Source of the DNA: Bacillota bacterium
Lineage (GTDB): Bacteria > Bacillota > UBA4882 > JAAYXC01
Length of the DNA: 6,658 nt
Direction: 5' to 3'
Assembly (NCBI GenBank): GCA_012516115.1
Contig: JAAYXC010000316.1
Span: 1 to 6,658 of the forward strand
A program made the translations under genes and the position numbers. The notes beneath the pieces were generated by a model, which made no database searches, was not told the origin of the DNA, and was given only the letters and a program-made list of their open reading frames with translations. Each line of letters starts with the position of its first letter. The stretch's first letter is position 1. Below, piece after piece: positions 1-6,302 of this stretch.

Positions 1-1022
1 CCCTTACCCCCACCCCTACTCTGGACGCCATCTCCGAGATCCCGAAGAACGCTTTTCCCCGTAAAGATGAGGTCCTGCGGGTGGAGTTCCGCTATCGCAT
101 CGGCGGCAAGGGCATCACCTGTTCGCGGATGTTGAAAACCCTCGGCGGGAGGAGCGAGGCCGTCATCCTCCTCGGTGACGACAGTATCTCCCATTGCATC
201 GAAGACTATCTTCGCCGGGAAGAAGTGGAGGCCAGGATCCTGCGGACCCAAGGTCAGGGACGGATCTGCCTCATTTTAACCGAGATCGATCAAGAGGCTC
301 CCCCGGTGGCCGGCCTCATTCGGGCCACCGGTGACTACCGCATCAACGGCAGCGGCCTGCGGGTCGATGCCGCGGTCATGGAGGAACTCCTGGCTTTCCT
401 CGAGACCCATCTCGAAGGGGCGGCGTCCCTGGCCCTGGCCGGTAGCCTTCCGGAAGGTTCGCCGGTGGACTTCTACGCCCGCTGCATCGAAACGGCCCGC
501 CGTCGGGTCCCCCTGGTCATGCTCGATTCCAGCGGTCAGGCCCTCCTCCACGGGGTCAAGGCCCGCCCCCACCTGGTGAAGATCAACGGCAAAGAAGCGG
601 CCGGGCTCATGAGCGTGCCGGTCCCCGAAGGGATCTGGGACGCCCTGGATCTGGCCCGGGCCATCGCCCGGACCCACGGAGTGGAAAAGGTCGTGATCAC
701 CCTTGGCAGCGCCGGCGCGGTGGCCGTTGACGGCAAGACCAACTTCATCCTCCGTGCCCCGAAAGTGGAGGCAAGAGGAGGACTCGGCGCGGGCGATAGT
801 TTCTTCGCCGGCCTGGCCTACAGTCTGACCCGGGGCGATCCCTTCCCCCAGGCCCTGCGGTGGGGTGGGGCCTGCGGCGCGGCCACGGCCGAGCAGCCGG
901 CGGGGATGATCGGCACACGCGAACGTTCTCTGGCGCTTTTTACCAAGGTGGAAGTCATGGGGATGACCGATGAGACCCTCGGGGCGGCGTGGCACGAGGC
1001 GGCCCCAAGCGGCGGGCCTTGA
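1..1022 (+). CDS. PfkB-family sugar/sugar-phosphate kinase (1-phosphofructokinase-like), 5' partial
   Basis: ATP-dependent kinase of the ribokinase/PfkB superfamily, closest in layout to the 1-phosphofructokinase/tagatose-6-phosphate kinase branch; cytoplasmic. The frame is open to the window edge (first full codon at 3), giving 339 visible residues, so the start lies just upstream. The internal GTG at 81 is not the start, because family sequence continues before it: LTPTPTLDAI corresponds to the usual TxNPAxD region. Visible motifs: substrate-side GGKGITCSR (about residues 34-42), VKINGKEA (usually VKPNxxE), VVITLGSAGAVAV in the nucleotide-binding half, and the PfkB signature GLGAGDSFFAG, with the catalytic Asp encoded at 795-797. 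The NPA and KPN motifs are both altered, so the exact substrate is uncertain. It lies on the strand opposite the gal genes and probably belongs to a different operon. The family call is firm; the substrate is not known. Confidence 0.9.
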   Translation, partial: LTPTPTLDAISEIPKNAFPRKDEVLRVEFRYRIGGKGITCSRMLKTLGGRSEAVILLGDDSISHCIEDYLRREEVEARILRTQGQGRICLILTEIDQEAPPVAGLIRATGDYRINGSGLRVDAAVMEELLAFLETHLEGAASLALAGSLPEGSPVDFYARCIETARRRVPLVMLDSSGQALLHGVKARPHLVKINGKEAAGLMSVPVPEGIWDALDLARAIARTHGVEKVVITLGSAGAVAVDGKTNFILRAPKVEARGGLGAGDSFFAGLAYSLTRGDPFPQALRWGGACGAATAEQPAGMIGTRERSLALFTKVEVMGMTDETLGAAWHEAAPSGGP

Positions 1023-1029
1023 ACGGCCC
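1014..1029. other. Weak GC hairpin between convergent genes
   Basis: GGGCC (1014-1018), a six-base loop and GGCCC (1025-1029) form a short inverted repeat at the kinase stop codon, just before the end of the convergent membrane-protein gene. Neither strand has a T-run after it, so it is at best a weak bidirectional stop. The two convergent genes have no recognisable intrinsic terminator. Confidence 0.25.
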
Positions 1030-1030
1030 T

Positions 1031-1525
1031 TCAGATGAGCGGCGGTAAGGCGCTCCGCGCTTCCTTTTTCTCCCGGCGGCGCCCCAGATAAAAGGCGAAA
1101 AGGCCGTGAAGGATAAAGGCGAAGAGAAAGACCCGGGATTCTCGAAAAGGAACTTTTTCCTCCCAGACCCCATGGGCGCGAAGATAGACGTAGGTCTGCA
1201 TGGAGACGAAGGCCACCAGGAAAACGAGGGCCGCCCGGCGTCGTGTTAACGCCAAGATGTCAAGCCCATGGGCAAAGAGAACCTCCACCGGGTACCAGGC
1301 GAGGACGAGCATCACCGGGAGGCCGAAGAGGAGCACCGGGTCGTGGAAACGCCACCAGGCGAGAAGAGGCCCGCCTATGAAAAATAAGGCCAGGGCGGGC
1401 AAGACCCCGGCCACCAGGGCGAAAGGCGTCCACCTTTTGAGCTCCCGGAAAGGAACGAACAGAAAGGCCAAAAGAAAACAGAAGGCCGCGATACCGAACG
1501 AATACGAACGAAAAACCGCATCCAC
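1031..1525 (-). CDS. Small integral membrane protein of unknown function
   Basis: A 164-residue, strongly hydrophobic protein that I cannot place in a named family. About five transmembrane helices are visible: residues 8-26, 34-55, 63-85, 98-116 and 131-148. A WWRFHDP segment precedes helix 3 and a WYPVE segment lies within it. The C-terminal tail is basic (GRRREKKEAR), suggesting a cytoplasmic C-terminus. There is no signal peptide beyond the first helix and no recognisable catalytic motif. Start: GTG at 1525, with AGGAGGA at 1535-1541 and a 9-nt spacer. It begins 42 nt after the oxidoreductase stop on the same strand, so the two are probably co-transcribed. Coding status rests on the good ribosome site, the coherent hydrophobic pattern and the tight packing; the opposite-strand frame here is Arg/Lys-rich and looks like a shadow. 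Confidence 0.68.
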   Translation of the reverse strand: MDAVFRSYSFGIAAFCFLLAFLFVPFRELKRWTPFALVAGVLPALALFFIGGPLLAWWRFHDPVLLFGLPVMLVLAWYPVEVLFAHGLDILALTRRRAALVFLVAFVSMQTYVYLRAHGVWEEKVPFRESRVFLFAFILHGLFAFYLGRRREKKEARSALPPLI

Positions 1526-1534
1526 CCCGTGGAT

Positions 1535-1541
1535 TCCTCCT
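1535..1541 (-). promoter_or_regulatory. Ribosome binding site of membrane-protein gene
   Basis: AGGAGGA on the minus strand, 9 nt before the GTG at 1525. It supports GTG as the start. An ATG at 1542-1544 overlaps the site and is out of frame. Confidence 0.7.
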
Positions 1542-1567
1542 CATCCGGAAAAAGGCGGGGCCAACCC

Positions 1568-2647
1568 TTAAGAACCGGCCCCGACCTTCGCCGGGGATTT
1601 CGCTTCTTCCACCGGAACGGCCTCTCCCCGCTCGATAGACCTCAGGATGGCGAAGACCGCTTTGACGTCGCCGAAAGCAGTAGCCGGGGTGACTGTGAAA
1701 GGCCTTTTCTCCATCAGGGCGCGGTGGAACTCGACGAGCTCATGGTAATAACCGCGCCGTGGGGTATAGCGGATCTCCTCGTGCCGGTCGTCGTTATGGT
1801 CCACGTGGATGATCCCGGCATCTCGTTCCTCAAGGTAGATCTCGCCCGCCGTGCCGAAGATCCGGAGCCCCACCAGGGGCCGGTGCGGTTCGCGGCCGGC
1901 ATCGTAAAACGAGAACTGGCCGATAACACCGGAGCGGAACCGCAAATTGACGCTCACCGCGGCATAAGGAGAGAAATCGTCGCCCTGACGCCGGCCGAAG
2001 GCGTGCAGCCGTTCGATGGGGCCGAAGATGTACCGGAGGGCGGCAAGATCGTGGACTCCTACATCGAGGAGGGTACCGCCGGGGTAGGCCGGGTGCTGGC
2101 GCCATTCGGTCCGGGCGAAGTCATCTTTCGTCATGGCGCACGGGAAACAGGCCACCCGGTTCTGGAGGAAATAGACGGTGCGGCCGACTTTTTCTTCGAC
2201 CACCAGGCGGCGGAGCCCGTCGATCTCTTCTTCGAAGCGATAGTTCTCGGCGACCATGATCGGGATCCCGGAGCGTTCGGCCAGGGCAAGAAAGGCCTCG
2301 GCCTGTTCGTAATCGGGGGCCAGGGGTTTCTCGCAGAGAACGGCCTTACCGGATCTTCCCGCCCAGGCCCCGATCACGTCTTCGACCACCGTGAAGTTGG
2401 CCGGAATGGGGACCATGATGTCCACCGCGTCGAGATCCGGTCGCTGGAGCATCTCCCGGTAGTCGGTATAGGCCGCCTCTTCCCCGAGGCCGAGTTTCTC
2501 CACCCAGAAGCGGGCTTTTTTCTCCTCCCGGTCGCAGACGGCCACGACCTGATAGCGATCTTTTAATTCGAGATAAGCGGGGTAATGGAGGCGCTCAAAA
2601 GCCAGTCCCGCACCGATGATGCCCATCCGGATAATCGGCCACGACAA
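1568..2647 (-). CDS. Gfo/Idh/MocA-family NAD(P)-dependent oxidoreductase
   Basis: A 359-residue cytoplasmic dehydrogenase of the glucose-fructose oxidoreductase/inositol dehydrogenase/MocA family, which oxidises or reduces sugars, inositols or their derivatives with NAD(P). The N-terminal Rossmann fold begins MGIIGAG (residues 8-14, GxGxxG-type) and runs to about residue 130. The family EKP motif is C105-E106-K107-P108. The C-terminal substrate domain contains GGTLLDVGVHDL (190-201), with D195 and H199 at the usual catalytic/substrate positions. I chose the TTG at 2647 because GGGAGGGG lies just upstream and only 7 residues then precede the Rossmann strand. The frame stays open for 40 more codons to 2767, but that stretch has no family features. 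It lies 179 nt after galK and 42 nt before a membrane-protein gene, which hints at a role in handling galactose or a related sugar. The substrate cannot be inferred from sequence alone. Confidence 0.92.
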   Translation of the reverse strand: MSWPIIRMGIIGAGLAFERLHYPAYLELKDRYQVVAVCDREEKKARFWVEKLGLGEEAAYTDYREMLQRPDLDAVDIMVPIPANFTVVEDVIGAWAGRSGKAVLCEKPLAPDYEQAEAFLALAERSGIPIMVAENYRFEEEIDGLRRLVVEEKVGRTVYFLQNRVACFPCAMTKDDFARTEWRQHPAYPGGTLLDVGVHDLAALRYIFGPIERLHAFGRRQGDDFSPYAAVSVNLRFRSGVIGQFSFYDAGREPHRPLVGLRIFGTAGEIYLEERDAGIIHVDHNDDRHEEIRYTPRRGYYHELVEFHRALMEKRPFTVTPATAFGDVKAVFAILRSIERGEAVPVEEAKSPAKVGAGS

Positions 2648-2653
2648 AGAAAA

Positions 2654-2661
2654 CCCCTCCC
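2654..2661 (-). promoter_or_regulatory. Ribosome binding site deciding the oxidoreductase TTG start
   Basis: GGGAGGGG on the minus strand ends 6 nt before the TTG at 2647. It fixes the start there rather than at the upstream in-frame TTG at 2767, which has no comparable site. Confidence 0.75.
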
Positions 2662-2786
2662 TTTCCGTCTCCTCCCCCCAGTATGACGGGAAGAAAAGGG
2701 TTATATGCGTGCGTTTAAAAAATCCTTTTATCCTGGATTTCGAAGGCATGCTGGCTTTTCCATGCAAAAGGTGGCCGCGGGGAAGA

Positions 2787-2814
2787 CACCCCCTGGGCCC
2801 AGGTCGGGAGGGTG
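2787..2814. repeat. GC-rich palindrome after galK
   Basis: A perfect 12-bp palindrome, CCTGGGCCCAGG (2792-2803), is bracketed by CACCC (2787-2791) and GGGTG (2810-2814). It begins 13 nt past the galK stop on the minus strand. No T-run follows, so it is not a standard intrinsic terminator. It could act as an mRNA 3'-end or processing structure between galK and the oxidoreductase gene. The remaining 2648-2786 gap is AT-richer, but I see no convincing promoter in it. Confidence 0.35.
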
Positions 2815-2826
2815 GAACTTTCCTCC

Positions 2827-4032
2827 TTAATCAGGGAACGAAAACCCTTCTCCCGTTTCGAAGACCTTTCCGCCGTCCGCGGCCCGGCAGAGATAGACGG
2901 CAGGGTTCTTCCCGGTACGAGCGCTATACTTTTCCTTTACCACCGCCGTAAACTCCTCTACCGCTTCCGGCCGCACCAGGTTCACCGTGCATCCGCCGAA
3001 GCCGGCGCCGGTCATCCTGGCGCCGTAGACGCCCGGTACGCCGCGGGCCAGTTCCACCAGGAGGTCGAGTTCCGGGCAACTCACCTCATAGAGGTCGCGC
3101 AGGCTGGCATGGGACTCGTACATCAGGCGGCCGAAAAGCTCCAGATCGCCTGCGGCCAAGGCCTGGGCCGCGGCGAGGGTGCGGTCGTTCTCTCCTATTA
3201 CGTGACGGCACCGTTTGGCCACGACCGGTTCCATCGACGGTTCCAGGGCGGCCAGCATGGCCGCGTCCGCGTCCCGCAGGGCACGCACGGACGGATGGCG
3301 GCTTTGGAGAACGGCCACCCCGCGTTCGCATTCCTGCCGCCGCCGGTTGTATTCCGAGGCCACAAGGGAATGCTTGATCCCCGTGTCCACCACCACCACC
3401 CGGGCCTCGGCCGGATCGAGAGTGTAATACCGGTAGGAGAGGTCCCGGCAGTCGAGGAGCAGGGCATGTCCGGCCCGGCCGAGCCTGGAGATGAACTGGT
3501 CCATGATCCCGCAGTTGACGCCTACGAAGAGGTTTTCCGCCCGCTGACAGAGGCGGATGAGCTTCTCGGCCGGGATTTCCAGGCCGAAGAGGCGGTCCAC
3601 GAGGACGGCCGTGGCCACCTCGAAGGCGGCCGAGGAACTGAGTCCCGCCCCCTGGGGCACTTCCCCGGCCACCACCGCCATAAAACCGCCGAGCCGGTAA
3701 CCGGCCTCGTAAAGCGCCCAGAGGACGCCGCGGGGATAGTTGCTCCAGCGCTCTTTGGGGTCGGGCGCCACCGTCCCGACCGCCGCCAAAGGAAATGTCA
3801 CTTCCGCACGGAAATCAAGTGAATAGAGACGGACCGTCTCGTCCTCCCCCGGCGCCCCGAGGATCCAGATCCGGCGGTCGATGGCGATGGGGAGGACGAA
3901 GCCGTCGTTATAATCGGTATGCTCGCCGATGAGGTTCACGCGGCCGGGCGCCGCGGCGAGGACGGTGCGGGATAAGGCCGCCGGGCCGAAGCGCCGGGTA
4001 AAAGCTTCTTTAAGGCGGGCTATGCACTCCAT
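2827..4032 (-). CDS. galK: Galactokinase
   Basis: Cytoplasmic GHMP-family kinase making galactose-1-phosphate from galactose and ATP, the first committed step of the Leloir pathway. It is 401 residues, slightly longer than typical bacterial GalK. The galactokinase signature GRVNLIGEHTDYNDG lies at residues 30-44, including the catalytic Arg31. The GHMP ATP-binding loop is PQGAGLSSSAA (126-136), and NCGIMDQF (173-180) carries the catalytic base D178. The third GHMP motif, MTGAGFGG, ends at about 347. The start is ATG at 4032, with a consensus AAGGAGG 6 nt upstream; 22 further in-frame codons to 4098 lack family similarity. A tail of about a dozen residues (KVFETGEGFSFPD) follows the usual AADG end. 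It lies 339 nt downstream of galT on the same strand and may be read through from the deoR promoter or have its own promoter in the AT-rich leader. Confidence 0.98.
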   Translation of the reverse strand: MECIARLKEAFTRRFGPAALSRTVLAAAPGRVNLIGEHTDYNDGFVLPIAIDRRIWILGAPGEDETVRLYSLDFRAEVTFPLAAVGTVAPDPKERWSNYPRGVLWALYEAGYRLGGFMAVVAGEVPQGAGLSSSAAFEVATAVLVDRLFGLEIPAEKLIRLCQRAENLFVGVNCGIMDQFISRLGRAGHALLLDCRDLSYRYYTLDPAEARVVVVDTGIKHSLVASEYNRRRQECERGVAVLQSRHPSVRALRDADAAMLAALEPSMEPVVAKRCRHVIGENDRTLAAAQALAAGDLELFGRLMYESHASLRDLYEVSCPELDLLVELARGVPGVYGARMTGAGFGGCTVNLVRPEAVEEFTAVVKEKYSARTGKNPAVYLCRAADGGKVFETGEGFSFPD

Positions 4033-4038
4033 GGGTCT

Positions 4039-4045
4039 CCTCCTT
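4039..4045 (-). promoter_or_regulatory. Ribosome binding site of galK
   Basis: Consensus AAGGAGG on the minus strand, 6 nt before the ATG at 4032. This is the best ribosome site in the window and sets the galK start. Confidence 0.88.
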
Positions 4046-4103
4046 GTTTCGTCAAGCTTGGGTCGCAGAGTTAACGGCGGTCTGGATTTTCTCCTCACCC
4101 ATC

Positions 4104-4128
4104 TTCCCTCTCCCGAAGGGAGAGGGAA
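4104..4128. repeat. Inverted repeat A (REP-like) upstream of galK
   Basis: A perfect 11-bp inverted repeat: TTCCCTCTCCC (4104-4114), loop GAA, and GGGAGAGGGAA (4118-4128). On the plus strand it is preceded by CCTCACCC (4093-4100). The layout resembles dispersed intergenic palindromes of the CCCTCTCCC/GGGAGAGGG type found in many GC-rich bacterial genomes. It sits 72 nt before the galK ATG and would form a stable hairpin in the galK leader mRNA. No T-run follows on either strand, so it is not a standard terminator. Confidence 0.7.
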
Positions 4129-4312
4129 AATTTGGAAGAAATTAAATTTACCCGACGGCTATCGCCTTTCGCCAAGGCTCACGTGACATTAAAAAATAGC
4201 GGCGACAACGAAGGTTTAAGTTAAAAAATGAGTGTAACGTCTTCCCAACTCTTTTCCGCTTCCCGAATCTCTTTTACTATACCCCATGATATTGCACTTT
4301 CTCGGGACCCCC

Positions 4313-4364
4313 CCCTCGCCCCGGGAGATGTGGTTGGGGGGCGAGGGAAGGCCAAAGGGTGAGG
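4313..4364. repeat. Inverted repeat B (REP-like) downstream of galT
   Basis: A perfect 10-bp inverted repeat, CCCTCGCCCC (4313-4322) and GGGGCGAGGG (4338-4347), with a 15-nt loop. Read on the minus strand, it is preceded by CCTCACCC (4357-4364), seven bases and TTCCCTC. This is the same order of blocks as repeat A but in the opposite orientation. It looks like a diverged copy of the same element family. A run of eight C residues (4308-4315) adjoins it. Confidence 0.6.
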
Positions 4365-4379
4365 GATCCCGTCACCCTT
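4355..4379 (-). other. Hairpin overlapping the galT stop codon
   Basis: AAGGGTGA (4355-4362) and TCACCCTT (4372-4379) form an 8-bp inverted repeat around a 9-nt loop that contains GGGATCCC. The right arm includes the galT TGA. On the minus strand only three T residues follow the stem, so it is a poor intrinsic terminator. It may stabilise or punctuate the galT message. Confidence 0.4.
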
Positions 4380-5424
4380 CCCGATAATGCCTGGCCGGAA
4401 CCTCCCGCAACCGTGCCGCCGCCTCCTCCGGGGTGATATCCCGCTGCGGCTCGGCGGTCATCTCGTAACCCACCATGAACTTTCGCACCGTGGCCGAACG
4501 CAGAAGTGGCGGATAATAGACCGCATGTAACCGCCAGTAGGGATGGGGGTCACCGTCGGTGGGTTTACCGTGCCAACCCATGGAGTAAGGAAAAGAGACC
4601 CGGAAAAGGTTGTCGTAGCGGGTGGTCAGCTCTTTAATGATGGCGGCCAAAGCATCCCTTTCCTCAGGGAGAAGCGAAGGCAGGTCACCCACCGGCCGGC
4701 GGGGGACGAGCAGGGTCTCGAAAGGCCAGACGGCCCAGAAAGGAACAAGCGCCGCCCAATGCGCGTTGGCGCAAACGAGGCGCTCGCCCAGCCGGAGCTC
4801 CAGCGCCAGGTAGTCGCCCAAAAGGTCAGTGCCGTGGCTGGCGAAGTACTTCCGCTGGCTTGTGAGCTTGCGCCCGGGGATGGTGGGCAGGTCCCGGGTG
4901 GCCCAGATCTGGCCGTGGGGGTGGGGGTTGCTGCAGCCCATCATCTCCCCTTTGTTATCGAAGATCTGGACATATCCTATCTCCGGTCGGGCGCCCAATT
5001 CTTCCACCTCATGGGCCCAGGTCTCGACCACTTCCCGGATGGCCGTCACCGGCAACAAGGGAAGGGAAAGATCGTGGCGGGGTGAGAAACAGATCACCCG
5101 ACAGCGGCCGGTGGTGGGCCGGGCCACCATGAGTCCTCCTTCGTCCACCCCGTGGTCTTCTTCCGCCCCGGAACCGGGAAGGAGGGCCGGGAAGTCGTTA
5201 TCGAAGACGAAGGTCGAAGTGTAGTCGGGGTTCCGGACTCCACCGGCACGCTCGTTGCCTGGACAAAGATAGCAATGGGGGTCGTAGGCCGGCCGCGTTT
5301 CCGGCGGCGTTTCTTCCACCTGACCCTGCCAGGGGCGCCTGGTCCGCTGGGGCGAACAGAGGACCCACTCCTCGGTAAGCGGGTTGTAACGGCGGTGGGG
5401 GTGGGTACGGTAATCGACGGCCAA
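4372..5424 (-). CDS. galT: Galactose-1-phosphate uridylyltransferase (GalT, class I)
   Basis: HIT-superfamily enzyme that swaps UMP between UDP-glucose and galactose-1-phosphate, giving UDP-galactose and glucose-1-phosphate; cytoplasmic. It is 350 residues, matching the usual ~350. HPHRRYNPLTEEWVL opens the protein as in E. coli GalT. The structural zinc ligands are conserved: C51 and C54 in CYLC, H117, and H168. The catalytic motif is NPHPHGQ (166-172), with H170 as the uridylylated nucleophile. The C-terminal blocks SFPYSMGWHG, PPLLRSATVRKFMVGYEM and QRDIT are intact. Of the four iron ligands known in E. coli, H285 and H300 remain, but the Glu is K186 and the last His is V302. The start is TTG at 5424, with GGAGGG 6 nt upstream. 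It begins 88 nt after the deoR-type gene and is probably transcribed from that gene's promoter. Confidence 0.97.
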   Translation of the reverse strand: MAVDYRTHPHRRYNPLTEEWVLCSPQRTRRPWQGQVEETPPETRPAYDPHCYLCPGNERAGGVRNPDYTSTFVFDNDFPALLPGSGAEEDHGVDEGGLMVARPTTGRCRVICFSPRHDLSLPLLPVTAIREVVETWAHEVEELGARPEIGYVQIFDNKGEMMGCSNPHPHGQIWATRDLPTIPGRKLTSQRKYFASHGTDLLGDYLALELRLGERLVCANAHWAALVPFWAVWPFETLLVPRRPVGDLPSLLPEERDALAAIIKELTTRYDNLFRVSFPYSMGWHGKPTDGDPHPYWRLHAVYYPPLLRSATVRKFMVGYEMTAEPQRDITPEEAAARLREVPARHYREG

Positions 5425-5436
5425 GGAGGTCCCTCC
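5425..5436 (-). promoter_or_regulatory. galT ribosome binding site within a short inverted repeat
   Basis: On the minus strand, GGAGGGACCTCC directly precedes the TTG. The SD core GGAGG (5432-5436) is complementary to CCTCC (5425-5429). A 4-bp stem, GGAG/CTCC, with a GGAC loop is possible and would partly mask the site. The site supports the TTG at 5424 as the start. Confidence 0.6.
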
Positions 5437-5512
5437 GTCTTTAATGGAAATGAATCGGACAAGATTTATGGGATTATCAGGAACCAGGACGGGGTAAAGC
5501 GGGTGGTAAAAA

Positions 5513-6271
5513 TTAGACGAGTCTCACCGCCAGGCCCTTCTGCCGGAGCTTCTCGATCTCGGCCGGATCGGCTTCACTGGTGGTCAGGAGGAGATCGAAG
5601 GAAGTCACCGGCGCCACCACCGCTGCCGCTACCCGCCCGATCTGGGTATGGTCCGCGACCACGATCCGTTCCCGGGCCGCGGCCATCATGGCCCGCTTGA
5701 TCTCGGCCTCGGGGAAGTTGGCGTTGGTCACCCCGGCTTCGGTTTCTACGCCGTTTGCCCCGATAAACGCCCGGTCGGCCCTGATCAACCTTAAAAGCTC
5801 GGTCCCGAGCGGATTGACCAGGGAATGCTGGATGGCCCGCAACGTCCCTCCGGTGACGATGACCGTAATCCCCGGGGATTCCTCGAGGATCATGGCGATG
5901 TTCAAAGCATTGGTGACCACGGTCAGCCGACGCCGACCAAGGAGGGCATTGGCGATGGCCGTGGTCGTCGTCCCCACATCGAGGACGATCGTCTCCCCTT
6001 CGCCGACCATGGCCGCCGCGGCCTCGGCCAACCGGGCTTTTTCCGACGCGTTGACGGCCGCCGTGCGGGCAAAAGGCAACTCAAAACCGGTCTGCACCGC
6101 CACCGCGCCGCCGTGGGTTCGGCGGACCAGACCCTGTTCGGCCAGGGCCCCCAGGTCCTGACGGATCGTCACCGCCGAAACTCCCAATTCCCGGGCCAGC
6201 TCGTTCACCCGCACATGGCCCTGGGCCGTCAACCGGCGAAGGATGAGCCGTTGTCGCTCCTCGGGGAACAA
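5513..6271 (-). CDS. DeoR/GlpR-family transcriptional repressor of the gal locus
   Basis: A 252-residue DNA-binding regulator, the normal size for the DeoR/GlpR family. The N-terminal winged helix-turn-helix carries the full DeoR signature: R6..I10..L14 through VRVNELARELGVSAVTIRQDL (20-40), then GLVRRTHGGA (47-56). The C-terminal sensor domain (about 75-232) has the sugar-phosphate-binding motifs LDVGTTTTA (97-105) and VVTNALN (118-124), and later GANGVE and VVADHTQIG. Family members usually release DNA on binding a phosphorylated sugar; galactose-1-phosphate or a tagatose/fructose phosphate would fit here, but this is inference. The start is TTG at 6271, with GGAGGA 5 nt upstream; the next family residues follow at once (EERQRLIL). 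It is the first gene after its own promoter and lies 88 nt before galT. Confidence 0.94.
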   Translation of the reverse strand: MFPEERQRLILRRLTAQGHVRVNELARELGVSAVTIRQDLGALAEQGLVRRTHGGAVAVQTGFELPFARTAAVNASEKARLAEAAAAMVGEGETIVLDVGTTTTAIANALLGRRRLTVVTNALNIAMILEESPGITVIVTGGTLRAIQHSLVNPLGTELLRLIRADRAFIGANGVETEAGVTNANFPEAEIKRAMMAAARERIVVADHTQIGRVAAAVVAPVTSFDLLLTTSEADPAEIEKLRQKGLAVRLV

Positions 6272-6276
6272 GGTCG

Positions 6277-6282
6277 TCCTCC
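6277..6282 (-). promoter_or_regulatory. Ribosome binding site of the DeoR-family gene
   Basis: GGAGGA on the minus strand, 5 nt before the TTG at 6271. It fixes the unusual TTG start; no ATG or GTG is equally well placed. Confidence 0.8.
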
Positions 6283-6302
6283 GCTTGCGTTCGTTTTCTT
6301 TT

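Larger units (their letters stand above)
4033..4371 (-). other. 339-nt galT-galK intergenic leader
   Basis: This is the only long gene-free stretch in the window. Next to galT it holds a hairpin over the stop codon (4355-4379) and a GC-rich inverted repeat (4313-4347). Next comes an AT-rich section (about 4131-4300), then a second inverted repeat (4104-4128), then the galK ribosome site. No frame here resembles a protein. A possible weak promoter on the minus strand is TTGGGA (4243-4248), a 17-nt spacer and TTTAAC (4220-4225), 4 of 6 matches in each box. GCCTT-TCGCC-AAGGC on the plus strand at 4164-4178 is a small further hairpin, and TCACGTGA (4179-4186) is an 8-bp palindrome. Confidence 0.6.

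Noticed and set aside
1200..1571. Plus-strand Arg/Lys-rich frame opposite the membrane protein
   Set aside because: Low-complexity basic composition, no good ribosome site, and the opposite strand gives regular hydrophobic helices.
1529..2566. Long plus-strand open frame opposite the oxidoreductase
   Set aside because: It is a shadow of the minus-strand gene; it has no coherent domain and the minus strand has clear family motifs.
2648..2767. In-frame N-terminal extension of the oxidoreductase to an upstream TTG
   Set aside because: The extra 40 residues have no family similarity, and GGGAGGGG just before 2647 marks the real start.
2812..3822. Long plus-strand open frame opposite galK
   Set aside because: Antisense shadow produced by GC-rich codon bias; galK on the other strand is unmistakable.
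4033..4098. 22-codon upstream extension of galK
   Set aside because: A consensus AAGGAGG lies 6 nt before the ATG at 4032, and the extension is Arg/Pro-rich with no GalK similarity.
4104..4128. Intrinsic terminator in front of galK
   Set aside because: The stem is strong but no T-run follows on the minus strand; it fits a repeat element better.
4179..4186. TCACGTGA palindrome as an operator
   Set aside because: Only 8 bp, a single copy, and no known link to a DeoR-type regulator.
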